This document shows, one piece after another, positions 1-5,790 of a DNA stretch of 6,830 bases. The stretch lies in the NCBI GenBank assembly GCA_009996555.1, contig JAACZX010000129.1:1-6830 (forward strand). The letters are read 5' to 3'. This DNA is from Chitinophagaceae bacterium (GTDB lineage: Bacteria > Bacteroidota > Bacteroidia > Chitinophagales > Chitinophagaceae). Each line of letters starts with the position of its first letter. Position 1 is the first letter of the stretch. The notes beneath the pieces were generated by a model. It was not told where the DNA came from. It did no database searches and saw only the letters and a list, made by a program, of their open reading frames with translations. The translations under genes were made by a program, and so were the position numbers.

Positions 1-74
1 ATTGCTGAACCGGTATAAGTGAACGAACCACCATTGATCGTTACAGTTGTAACCGATGGAGCTTTACTGATAAC
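1..74 (-). repeat. Direct repeat copy A within the adhesin gene (continues off the left edge)
   Basis: These 74 bases match 454-527 with a single mismatch (A at 66, G at 519). Read on the minus strand they encode the module junction SKAPSVTTVTINGGSFTYTGSA. The offset is 453 bp, exactly 151 codons, so the reading frame is kept. Because the copy begins at base 1, the repeat probably extends outside the window. Confidence 0.9.
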
Positions 75-1772
75 AATCTGTACTGAACCATTTGTATTCT
101 TGTAGTTACCTGTAACATCAGTAAACGTCCAGCTGGCTGTACCACCAGGTACATTGATGAAGCTTGCACCAAGATCTAAGCCTGCTAAACTTTCACCATT
201 CACACCGGTTGCTGAGCCTGTTGCGCCATGTGCATTACCATCGTACACGCCTGTGTAACCGCTTACATTTACTATTGCGTTCGCTTTGTCAATCGTAAAG
301 TTCTTGCTGTCACTGCTTTGTTCATGGTTTGCATCACCAGCATAATTGTAACTGGCTGTTGCAGTGCCTGCATTTATATTGTTATTATAAACAGCAGTTG
401 GAGTAGCCAATATAACTCCTCCTGCACCTGTTACACTTACTGTTGCAGGTGTAATTGCTGAACCGGTATAAGTGAACGAACCACCATTGATCGTTACAGT
501 TGTAACCGATGGAGCTTTGCTGATAACGTTGTTTACTGTTCCGTTTATATCATTATAGTTTGGTGAGCCTGTAAAACTCCAGGCATCTGCAATGTATGCG
601 CCTGCATTGGTATGTGTTGTTGCGGATACATTGATTGTTCCAACAGCAGCTCCGGTTTCTCCATTCACACCGCTAATGCTGTAAGTTGATGTATGTGAGT
701 TGCCGTTATAAATTACATTGTATGCGTTTACGGTTATGGCCGGGTTAGCTTTATTCACAGTAAGTATTGCAGTATTACTGTTCGTGCTACCGCAAGAACC
801 AGTAGCAACCATACGATATTGATAACCACTCATGGCAACCGTTGGATTGCTAATAGTTAACGTTGTTGCTGTTTCGGCGGGAATGATATCATTAAACCCT
901 GAACCTGTGTTTACTTGCCATTTGTTATCCGTAGCATTTGTTGCAGTAGAGGTAAAACTGATTGTAGGCGCCCCATAAGTAACTGTTTGATTAACTGGCT
1001 GGGTGTTAATTACCGGCTTAGGACAAATAACATATGTAGCGGTAACAATTCGGCTGGCGTTTGGAGATTCAAATTGAAATTCAAACCCATTGGTTCCACT
1101 TGAAAGAGCTCCTGAATTTATTGAAACATTTGTCCTATTGTAAAGTTCTCCTCCGATTATTACTGAAAGCGGATATGAGAATCTCACTAACTGATTGTTT
1201 CTCGAAACAAGAGTAAAATCTGTTGTATTTGAACCAGCAGTAAGAGTTGGAGCACCACTTCCTGTTGGAAAATAATCGTAAGAAACAGAAACACCGCTGC
1301 CAGTTGGAAGACCGGTAGTTTTAAATTCAACATTCCCATCCGTAAAATAAGCATACGCAATTAATCCACTTGTCAATCCTACAGCCTTTAACCTTAATGA
1401 ATCACCCGGACAATCACACACTGTCCAATTTGTTACAAACGCACCACTTGCATCCGCTGTAACTATCCATGATAAATAAGAAGAATCAGTTGTTACAGTA
1501 TTACATGGACTGTTCAAATTCTTTACTTTCAACTGCACCTGTTCAAAAGCCTGAAATCCGGCACCTGTAAACACTGCATTTGATCTTGGTGCATAATCAT
1601 CTTTATCACTTGTAACCGTTGCCTGTCCCGCAACCCCACTCATCATCCCCGCACTCATTACAAGCAGGGCAAAACGAAGCAGGTGCTTTTTTGGCTGGAA
1701 CAGGAAATAAAAAGGAGTCAGCCATGCATTTAAAGCATGTCTGGTAACTGGTGTGTTAAGCAGTTGTTGCAT
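1..1772 (-). CDS. Secreted adhesin-like protein with Ig-like domain and MBG/YDG-type beta repeats (N-terminal part; runs off left edge)
   Basis: The minus strand is open for 590 codons from the ATG at 1770-1772 to the window edge, so the C-terminus is missing. Residues 32-46 form a hydrophobic signal segment with a likely cleavage site near AGQ-A (48-51); the export signal has an unusually long n-region. Residues 51-85 (TVTSDKDDYAP, then TGAGFQAFEQV) resemble the N-terminal domain of large Bacteroidota surface proteins. Residues 251-340 look like an Ig-like domain (INTQPVNQTV, WQV, SGYQYRMVATGSC). From about residue 343 come alternating beta-repeat modules of about 75 residues, with VYDGNAHG (509-516), NAG, YAGDANHEQ and joining SKAPS or DKA motifs, as in MBG/YDG-type repeats. 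The product is probably a secreted or surface structural or adhesive protein; a C-terminal type IX sorting domain would be expected but is not visible. No other start exists between the upstream in-frame TAG and this ATG. Specific function unknown. Confidence 0.85.
   Translation of the reverse strand, partial: MQQLLNTPVTRHALNAWLTPFYFLFQPKKHLLRFALLVMSAGMMSGVAGQATVTSDKDDYAPRSNAVFTGAGFQAFEQVQLKVKNLNSPCNTVTTDSSYLSWIVTADASGAFVTNWTVCDCPGDSLRLKAVGLTSGLIAYAYFTDGNVEFKTTGLPTGSGVSVSYDYFPTGSGAPTLTAGSNTTDFTLVSRNNQLVRFSYPLSVIIGGELYNRTNVSINSGALSSGTNGFEFQFESPNASRIVTATYVICPKPVINTQPVNQTVTYGAPTISFTSTATNATDNKWQVNTGSGFNDIIPAETATTLTISNPTVAMSGYQYRMVATGSCGSTNSNTAILTVNKANPAITVNAYNVIYNGNSHTSTYSISGVNGETGAAVGTINVSATTHTNAGAYIADAWSFTGSPNYNDINGTVNNVISKAPSVTTVTINGGSFTYTGSAITPATVSVTGAGGVILATPTAVYNNNINAGTATASYNYAGDANHEQSSDSKNFTIDKANAIVNVSGYTGVYDGNAHGATGSATGVNGESLAGLDLGASFINVPGGTASWTFTDVTGNYKNTNGSVQIVISKAPSVTTVTINGGSFTYTGSA
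454..527 (-). repeat. Direct repeat copy B within the adhesin gene
   Basis: This is the partner of the copy at 1-74, with 73 of 74 bases identical. One 151-residue composite unit separates the copies. It consists of a TVTINGGSFTYTG-type module followed by a GYTGVYDGNAHG-type module. Near-identity at DNA level, including third codon positions, points to recent duplication or gene conversion rather than only protein-level constraint. Confidence 0.9.
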
Positions 1773-1853
1773 AAGCGGAGGTTTTAATGTGGTGGCTCCC
1801 TTAAGAAATGGATGCTGTGGCTTTGGCTAAGGATGAGGACAAGCAATGCTGCT

Positions 1854-1876
1854 ACAATACAGCACAGCCGTATTGT
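1854..1876. repeat. Short inverted repeat upstream of the adhesin gene
   Basis: ACAATAC (1854-1860) and GTATTGT (1870-1876) are perfect reverse complements around a 9-base centre. It lies about 80 bases upstream of the adhesin start. It could be an operator or a weak hairpin in the adhesin leader. At 7 bp per arm, chance is also possible, and no T-run follows on either strand to suggest a terminator. Confidence 0.35.
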
Positions 1877-1992
1877 TCAGTAAATGAAGTCATGAAGTTC
1901 GTCTTATGGTAATGGAAAGTTCAGAGGATTGGGATGTCCGGATCAGGTCTTTTGAAGTATGACCTATGTTCTTCAGCAAGCGTGAAAATAAA

Positions 1993-2040
1993 AGAAATAA
2001 AACGCTCATCCAACCTTCATAACAAATTTATTTTATTTCT
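1993..2040. repeat. AT-rich inverted repeat flanking a candidate promoter box
   Basis: AGAAATAAAA (1993-2002) is the exact reverse complement of TTTTATTTCT (2031-2040), with 28 bases between. The minus-strand TAAATTTG box lies at the right end of the enclosed segment. The arms contain only two G/C pairs in total, so low complexity could explain the match. A regulatory role is a guess. Confidence 0.3.
2023..2030 (-). promoter_or_regulatory. Candidate Bacteroidota -7 box for the adhesin gene
   Basis: Read on the minus strand the sequence is TAAATTTG, a full match to TAnnTTTG. It is the only full match I found on this strand between the two divergent genes. A minus-strand TTG at 2045-2047 is 14 bases upstream, shorter than the usual 17-23 base spacing, so the -33 element is weak or absent. 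Use of this promoter would give a leader of about 245 nt before the ATG at 1772. Confidence 0.4.
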
Positions 2041-2087
2041 ATATCAACAGTAAGCTTCTCAGCTGCTGATGGCGAAGGCTTATCACT

Positions 2088-2095
2088 TAGCTTTG
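2088..2095 (+). promoter_or_regulatory. Candidate Bacteroidota -7 box for the helicase gene; decides its start
   Basis: TAGCTTTG matches TAnnTTTG exactly and ends 9 bases before the ATG at 2105. No TTG is seen at the usual distance upstream. The box lies downstream of the in-frame ATG at 2069. If it is active, transcription begins near 2100, and translation must start at 2105 from a nearly leaderless mRNA. Confidence 0.5.
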
Positions 2096-2104
2096 TCAGC
2101 ATCT

Positions 2105-4606
2105 ATGCAACTTCACTCATCAGCAGGTTACCAATGCGTTAAAGGATGGCTGGCCGACAAAGGTCATCAGCCGTTTCTTTTCCAGGAAGAGGCATGGAAT
2201 CATATCCATCAAAACGAAAGTGGTTTGGTGAATGCACCTACCGGCTGCGGTAAAACCTTTTCAGTTTTTCTTGGTTCACTTATTCGTTTTATCAATCAAC
2301 ACCCGGATCATTACAAAACAAAAAAGAACAACGGTCTTCAGCTGATGTGGATCACTCCCCTGCGTGCATTGGCGAAAGATATTGGCCGGGCTATGGAAGA
2401 AGTGATTGCTGAACTTGGCATGCAATGGGCTGTGGGCATCCGCAATGGTGACACCACAACTGCTGAACGTGCCCGGCAAAAAAAACAACTGCCGGAGGTA
2501 CTCATTATTACACCGGAAAGTCTTCATTTATTTCTTGCACAAAAAGGATATGCTGAAGCATTTAAAACACTGCAGTTAATTGCTGTTGACGAGTGGCATG
2601 AACTGATGGGCAGCAAACGTGGCGTGCAGGTGGAGTTAGCAATCAGTCGAATAGTCAATAGTCAATGGACAATTGGTAAGACAAGACCGATGATTTGGGG
2701 AATTTCTGCAACCATTGGAAATTTAGAAGAAGCGAAAGATGTATTGCTTTCAACATTACAGAAAGAAGGTGTAATTGTTAAAGCCCGCATGAAAAAACAG
2801 ATCGAAGTAGAATCGGTGTTACCCGATGAGATGGAGAACTATCCGTGGGCCGGTCACCTTGGTCTTAAACTCATTCATAAAGTCATTCCTATTATTGAGC
2901 AAAGCACCACCACACTCATCTTCATTAATACACGTGGCATGAGTGAGCGCTGGTACCAGGAGTTACTGAATCATGCTCCTGAATTGGCGGGCGCCATTGC
3001 ATTACATCACGGAAGTATTGAGCAGGAACTCCGGCAATGGGTGGAGGAAGCATTGCATACTGCCAAGCTGAAAGCGGTTGTTTGTACAGCATCGCTTGAT
3101 CTTGGTGTTGATTTTCGTCCAGTGGAGACCGTTATACAGGTGGGATCACCAAAAGGTGTATCCCGGTTTCTGCAACGTGCGGGCCGGAGTGGCCACAGCC
3201 CCGATGCGGTGAGTAAGATCTTCTTTTTGCCCACACATTCGCTTGAGCTGGTGGAAGCAGCTGCGTTGAAAAAAGCCATTGATGAAAACTTAATTGAAAG
3301 TAAAGAACCAATGTTGCTTTGTTTTGATGTACTCATCCAATACCTGAACACACTGGCCATTTCAGATGGTTTCAGTCCTGCCGAACTATTCAATGAACTA
3401 AAAAGCACCTATTGCTATCGTGACCTGCTGGAAAATGAATGGGAAGAAGTGTTACAGTTCCTGGTGGAAGGTGGTAAAGCATTGCAACAATATGATGATT
3501 ACAAAAAAATTGAGATCATTGATGGACTGTATAGAATTCAAAGCCGCAAAATTGCCATGCGTCACCGGCTCAACATTGGCACGATTGTAAGTGATGTGAT
3601 GTTGAAAGTAAAAATGAATAACGGCGGTTTTGTGGGTGTTATTGAAGAATATTTCATCAGCCGTTTAGAACCCGGCGATTCATTTACACTCGCCGGAAGA
3701 AACCTGGAACTGGTGCAGATAAAAGATATGACCGCCTATGTGCGTAAATCCACATCAAAAAAAACAATTGTACCCAGCTGGAACGGTGGGCGCATGAGTT
3801 TAACGGCTAACCTTGGCCGTAAGTTGCGTGAAACATTTAATGAAGTGGCTGCCATGAGCAGTAAGCGGCAAAGCAATCCTGCTCCGGAGTTAATTCATCT
3901 TTCATCGCTGTTTCAATTGCAAAAAGAACTGTCGCACATTCCAAAAGACGATGAGTTACTGATAGAGCAGCATGAAAGTAAAGATGGTTTTCATTTACTG
4001 CTGTATCCGTTTGAAGGCAGGCAGGTGCATGAAGCCATGAGCGCCATACTGGCCTACCGTATTGGAAAAATTGCGCCGCTCACTTTTTCCATTGCCATGA
4101 ATGATTATGGATTTGAATTGTTGTGCGATCAGCCAATACCTGTTGACGACAGCAACGCTGCTGACCTGTTTACACTCGACGATCTTACCGCCGATATACA
4201 ACGCAGTGTAAACGCTACTGAAATGGCACGAAGAAAGTTCCGTGATATTGCAGTTATTGGCGGACTGATTGTACAAACCGCACCCGGCGAAAGAAAAAAA
4301 GCCCGGCACCTGCAGGCATCTGCCAGTTTACTCTTTAATGTGTTCAGCGAATATGATGCAAAGAATGTATTGCTTCGCCAGGCATACCAGGAAGTGTTTG
4401 ATCAGCAAATGGAAGAAGTGCGGCTGCGCAATGCATTTCAGCGTATTCAACAAAGCAGCATCGTCCTTACTTTTCCTGATCGGTTTACACCGCTCTCCTT
4501 CCCTATTATTGCCGATGGATTAAACCGTAATAATCTTTCAACCGAAAAGCTGGAAGACAGGATACGGCGTATGCAGGCACAGTTGAATCATGCCGGTTTT
4601 CAGTAA
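2105..4606 (+). CDS. Ligase-associated DNA damage response DEXH-box helicase (Lhr-Core type)
   Basis: An 833-residue superfamily 2 ATP-dependent 3'-5' DNA helicase, acting in cytoplasmic DNA repair. All motifs are intact (numbered from 2105): Q-motif region QPFLFQ near 23, Walker A APTGCGKT (44-51), Ia TPLRAL (84-89), Ib TPES (136-139), II DEWH (162-165), III SAT (201-203), IV FINTRG (273-278), V ASLDLGVDF (329-337) and VI QRAGRSGH (357-364). A winged-helix region (about 400-485) and the Lhr-specific C-terminal domain follow, with the family signature PSWNGGRMSLTANLGRKL (557-574). DEWH instead of DExH with other residues, and a length near 820, fit the ligase-associated branch rather than long Lhr. 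The ATG at 2069 would add 12 residues with no family resemblance and lies upstream of the promoter box. Related pseudomonad clusters pair this helicase with ligase, exonuclease and phosphoesterase; here only pdeM is nearby. Confidence 0.95.
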   Translation: MQLHSSAGYQCVKGWLADKGHQPFLFQEEAWNHIHQNESGLVNAPTGCGKTFSVFLGSLIRFINQHPDHYKTKKNNGLQLMWITPLRALAKDIGRAMEEVIAELGMQWAVGIRNGDTTTAERARQKKQLPEVLIITPESLHLFLAQKGYAEAFKTLQLIAVDEWHELMGSKRGVQVELAISRIVNSQWTIGKTRPMIWGISATIGNLEEAKDVLLSTLQKEGVIVKARMKKQIEVESVLPDEMENYPWAGHLGLKLIHKVIPIIEQSTTTLIFINTRGMSERWYQELLNHAPELAGAIALHHGSIEQELRQWVEEALHTAKLKAVVCTASLDLGVDFRPVETVIQVGSPKGVSRFLQRAGRSGHSPDAVSKIFFLPTHSLELVEAAALKKAIDENLIESKEPMLLCFDVLIQYLNTLAISDGFSPAELFNELKSTYCYRDLLENEWEEVLQFLVEGGKALQQYDDYKKIEIIDGLYRIQSRKIAMRHRLNIGTIVSDVMLKVKMNNGGFVGVIEEYFISRLEPGDSFTLAGRNLELVQIKDMTAYVRKSTSKKTIVPSWNGGRMSLTANLGRKLRETFNEVAAMSSKRQSNPAPELIHLSSLFQLQKELSHIPKDDELLIEQHESKDGFHLLLYPFEGRQVHEAMSAILAYRIGKIAPLTFSIAMNDYGFELLCDQPIPVDDSNAADLFTLDDLTADIQRSVNATEMARRKFRDIAVIGGLIVQTAPGERKKARHLQASASLLFNVFSEYDAKNVLLRQAYQEVFDQQMEEVRLRNAFQRIQQSSIVLTFPDRFTPLSFPIIADGLNRNNLSTEKLEDRIRRMQAQLNHAGFQ
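2651..2678 (+). repeat. Degenerate heptamer tandem repeat inside the helicase gene
   Basis: Four successive 7-mers read ATAGTCA, ATAGTCA, ATGGACA, ATTGGTA: two are identical and two are diverged. The 7-base unit is not a multiple of three, so each copy is translated differently, giving IVNSQWTIG (helicase residues 183-191). This lies on the linker just before motif III. From memory of homologues, that linker is about five residues shorter, which suggests a small in-frame insertion. Confidence 0.6.
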
Positions 4607-4657
4607 GGTGCCTGGCAAAAAGATGATCACAATTTCCTGCTTCGTAAAAATCTGTCA

Positions 4658-4688
4658 TTGAAAGCAACTTATTTTCTTACTACATTTA
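4658..4688 (+). promoter_or_regulatory. Candidate Bacteroidota promoter for the haem-binding protein gene
   Basis: TTG (4658-4660), a 20-base spacer and TACATTTA (4681-4688) fit the TTG-N17-23-TAnnTTTG pattern, with one deviation (final A instead of G). The box ends 15 bases before the ATG at 4704. This suggests the gene has its own promoter rather than depending on read-through from the helicase gene, which ends about 50 bases upstream of the TTG. Confidence 0.5.
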
Positions 4689-4703
4689 ATAAAACAACCC
4701 ATC

Positions 4704-5201
4704 ATGATCAAGAAAATATTTTATGTACTTATTGCCGCATTGGTGATCATCCAGTTCATCCGTCCAAAACAAAATATTGCGGCCGGACCTTTTCCTGCCG
4801 ATGTGAGTACAAAGTTTGCCATTAACGATAATGTGGCTTCTATTCTGAAAACTGCCTGTTACGATTGCCACAGCAATAACACCACTTACCCCTGGTATGC
4901 CAATGTGCAGCCGGTAAACTGGTGGCTTACAGATCATGTAAATGAAGGAAAGAAAGAGTTGAACTTTTCTGAATTTGCAGGTTATACGGCCAAGCGCCAA
5001 CGTAAAAAATTCAATGAGATCATGGATGAAGTGAAAGAAGGTAAAATGCCTTTGAAAAGTTATACATGGATGCATGGCAATGCAAAGCTTACCGAAGCAC
5101 AAAAAAATGCATTGTACAAATGGTGCGAAGAAAGTATTGCCACATTACCACCTGCAGAACCATCGCAACAGTCGGACAACAATAAATCTACTCCGCAATA
5201 A
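4704..5201 (+). CDS. Membrane-anchored haem-binding domain protein (CxxCH)
   Basis: A 165-residue protein with an N-terminal hydrophobic segment (residues 5-19) ending at IRPKQN, so it is either anchored in the inner membrane with a periplasmic domain or exported. There is no lipobox cysteine. The covalent haem motif CYDCH is at 52-56, followed by SNNTTYPWYANVQPVNWW. Downstream are KMPLKSYTWMHGNAKLT (114-130), where Met115, Met123 or His124 could supply the second axial ligand, and a C-terminal helix ending near 147. This arrangement fits the Bacteroidota haem-binding domain family (Pfam Haem_bd). The tail from about 149 is low-complexity and polar (PPAEPSQQSDNN). The likely role is small-scale electron transfer or haem binding in the periplasm; no redox partner is in the window. 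It converges on the next gene and shares its terminator. Confidence 0.88.
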   Translation: MIKKIFYVLIAALVIIQFIRPKQNIAAGPFPADVSTKFAINDNVASILKTACYDCHSNNTTYPWYANVQPVNWWLTDHVNEGKKELNFSEFAGYTAKRQRKKFNEIMDEVKEGKMPLKSYTWMHGNAKLTEAQKNALYKWCEESIATLPPAEPSQQSDNNKSTPQ

Positions 5202-5233
5202 AACAAAAGCCCCTCACGGGGCTTTTGTTTTTT
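5201..5233. terminator. Bidirectional intrinsic terminator between convergent genes
   Basis: A perfect 13-bp stem (5201-5213 with 5218-5230) closes a TCAC loop. The core is AAAAGCCCC/GGGGCTTTT and the flanking A and T runs give a U-tract on either strand. It serves the plus-strand haem protein gene and the minus-strand membrane protein gene. The stem begins within the stop codon of the first (TAA, 5199-5201), and the stop codon of the second (5232-5234) lies in the opposite-side tail. Confidence 0.93.
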
Positions 5234-5717
5234 AGTTAATGAGGTATTTGCGCCTCACAGCAAAAAGGATAATAAACAGGATCGCTATTACAAACCCAAA
5301 CGATGCTGCCCAAAAACCAATTACAATTGCTGTAAACAAAGGCAATCCCAGTTCGCCAATACAATAGATAGTAAAACCGCTTTTCTTCAGCTTACGCATT
5401 TCAAGTACTCCGTAAATGCACAATACTGCTGTCAGCAGTGTTACAATTAATATGGGCACCCTGTATTCAAGCTGGCGCAAACTCATTTCGTTCGACCATT
5501 TAAGAAAACCGGCAAGCGGTTTCATTTCCCTTGTGTATTGTGCAGGATTATTTTCCAATGCTTCTTTTGCATTATACGGAGCAATAAAATAACCAAGCAC
5601 AGCTCCAATAACCTGGAAACCGCTGCCAATAAAACTGAGGATGCTTAACACATTTATACCAGCCGGTACGGATGGTTTGGCAAAATGCTGCTCCAGTAAA
5701 TAATCTCTTTGCTCCAT
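5232..5717 (-). CDS. Uncharacterised four-helix membrane protein
   Basis: I do not recognise a named family for this 161-residue protein. It has a short polar N-terminus (MEQRDYLLEQHFAKPS) and a first hydrophobic helix at about 21-46. A loop of about 40 residues follows, with charged residues (KEALENNPAQYTREMKP) and a KWSNEMSLRQLEYR stretch. Three more helices lie at about 87-107, 114-136 and 138-153, and the C-terminus is basic (RRKYLIN). The even helix count with a basic C-terminus suggests both ends are cytoplasmic. No catalytic motif is visible. An in-frame TAA just upstream of the ATG supports this start. The gene is divergent from pdeM with 73 bases between starts; a weak minus-strand TATTTTTC lies about 15 bases upstream of the ATG, differing from the -7 consensus at its last base. 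Confidence 0.8.
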   Translation of the reverse strand: MEQRDYLLEQHFAKPSVPAGINVLSILSFIGSGFQVIGAVLGYFIAPYNAKEALENNPAQYTREMKPLAGFLKWSNEMSLRQLEYRVPILIVTLLTAVLCIYGVLEMRKLKKSGFTIYCIGELGLPLFTAIVIGFWAASFGFVIAILFIILFAVRRKYLIN

Positions 5718-5755
5718 GTTTTTTTAGTTGAAAAATAAATCATTTCCGGCATATC

Positions 5756-5768
5756 TGCGGCAGCCGCA
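5756..5768. repeat. Small palindrome in the divergent promoter region upstream of pdeM
   Basis: TGCGG (5756-5760), CAG, CCGCA (5764-5768) is a perfect 5-bp inverted repeat in GC-rich sequence within an otherwise AT-rich intergenic stretch. It sits 8 bases upstream of the pdeM -7 box, where a regulator could block or recruit polymerase. The arms are short and chance cannot be excluded. Confidence 0.3.
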
Positions 5769-5776
5769 TCGCTGCT

Positions 5777-5784
5777 TACATTTG
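5777..5784 (+). promoter_or_regulatory. Candidate Bacteroidota -7 box for pdeM; decides its start
   Basis: TACATTTG matches TAnnTTTG exactly and ends 6 bases before the ATG at 5791 and 9 bases before a second in-frame ATG at 5794. No TTG lies 17-23 bases upstream. The position implies a leaderless or nearly leaderless transcript. It argues against the upstream in-frame TTG at 5728 as the start codon. Confidence 0.55.
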
Positions 5785-5790
5785 CACACA

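Larger units (their letters stand above)
1773..2104. other. Divergent intergenic region between adhesin and helicase genes
   Basis: About 330 bases without a convincing gene. The longest plus-strand ATG reading frame I noticed is 18 codons (1906-1962), with nothing recognisable in it. The region holds a minus-strand TAAATTTG box (2023-2030), a plus-strand TAGCTTTG box (2088-2095), a 7-bp inverted repeat at 1854-1876 and an AT-rich 10-bp inverted repeat with arms at 1993-2002 and 2031-2040. If the minus-strand box is the adhesin promoter, most of this region is a long 5' leader of that transcript. Confidence 0.7.

Noticed and set aside
1..746. Repeats as a CRISPR array or mobile element
   Set aside because: The repeats are in frame, 453 bp apart and encode protein modules. 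There are no short regular repeats with unique spacers, no transposase and no terminal inverted repeats.
228..1103. Plus-strand open frames at 228-461 and 915-1103
   Set aside because: They are antisense to the adhesin gene, whose minus-strand frame is open throughout and gives coherent repeat domains. The plus-strand products are Cys- and Ile-rich with no domain.
1906..1962. 18-codon plus-strand reading frame (MVMESSEDWDVRIRSFEV) in the intergenic region
   Set aside because: Too short, no promoter box close to the ATG, and no recognisable motif. It lies opposite the probable adhesin leader.
2069..2104. ATG at 2069 as the helicase start
   Set aside because: The extra 12 residues do not resemble the family, and a TAnnTTTG box lies between this ATG and the one at 2105. 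It cannot be fully excluded.
4607..4657. Possible terminator after the helicase gene
   Set aside because: No hairpin followed by a T-run is visible between the helicase stop and the next promoter.
3007..5102. Minus-strand open frames at 3007-3408, 3995-4309 and 4686-5102
   Set aside because: They are antisense shadows of the helicase and the haem-binding protein, whose motifs are complete. The shadow products show no family features.
5728..5790. TTG at 5728 as the pdeM start
   Set aside because: It lies upstream of the -7 box and adds a basic, His-rich 21-residue segment unlike PdeM N-termini; two ATGs follow at the expected family start.
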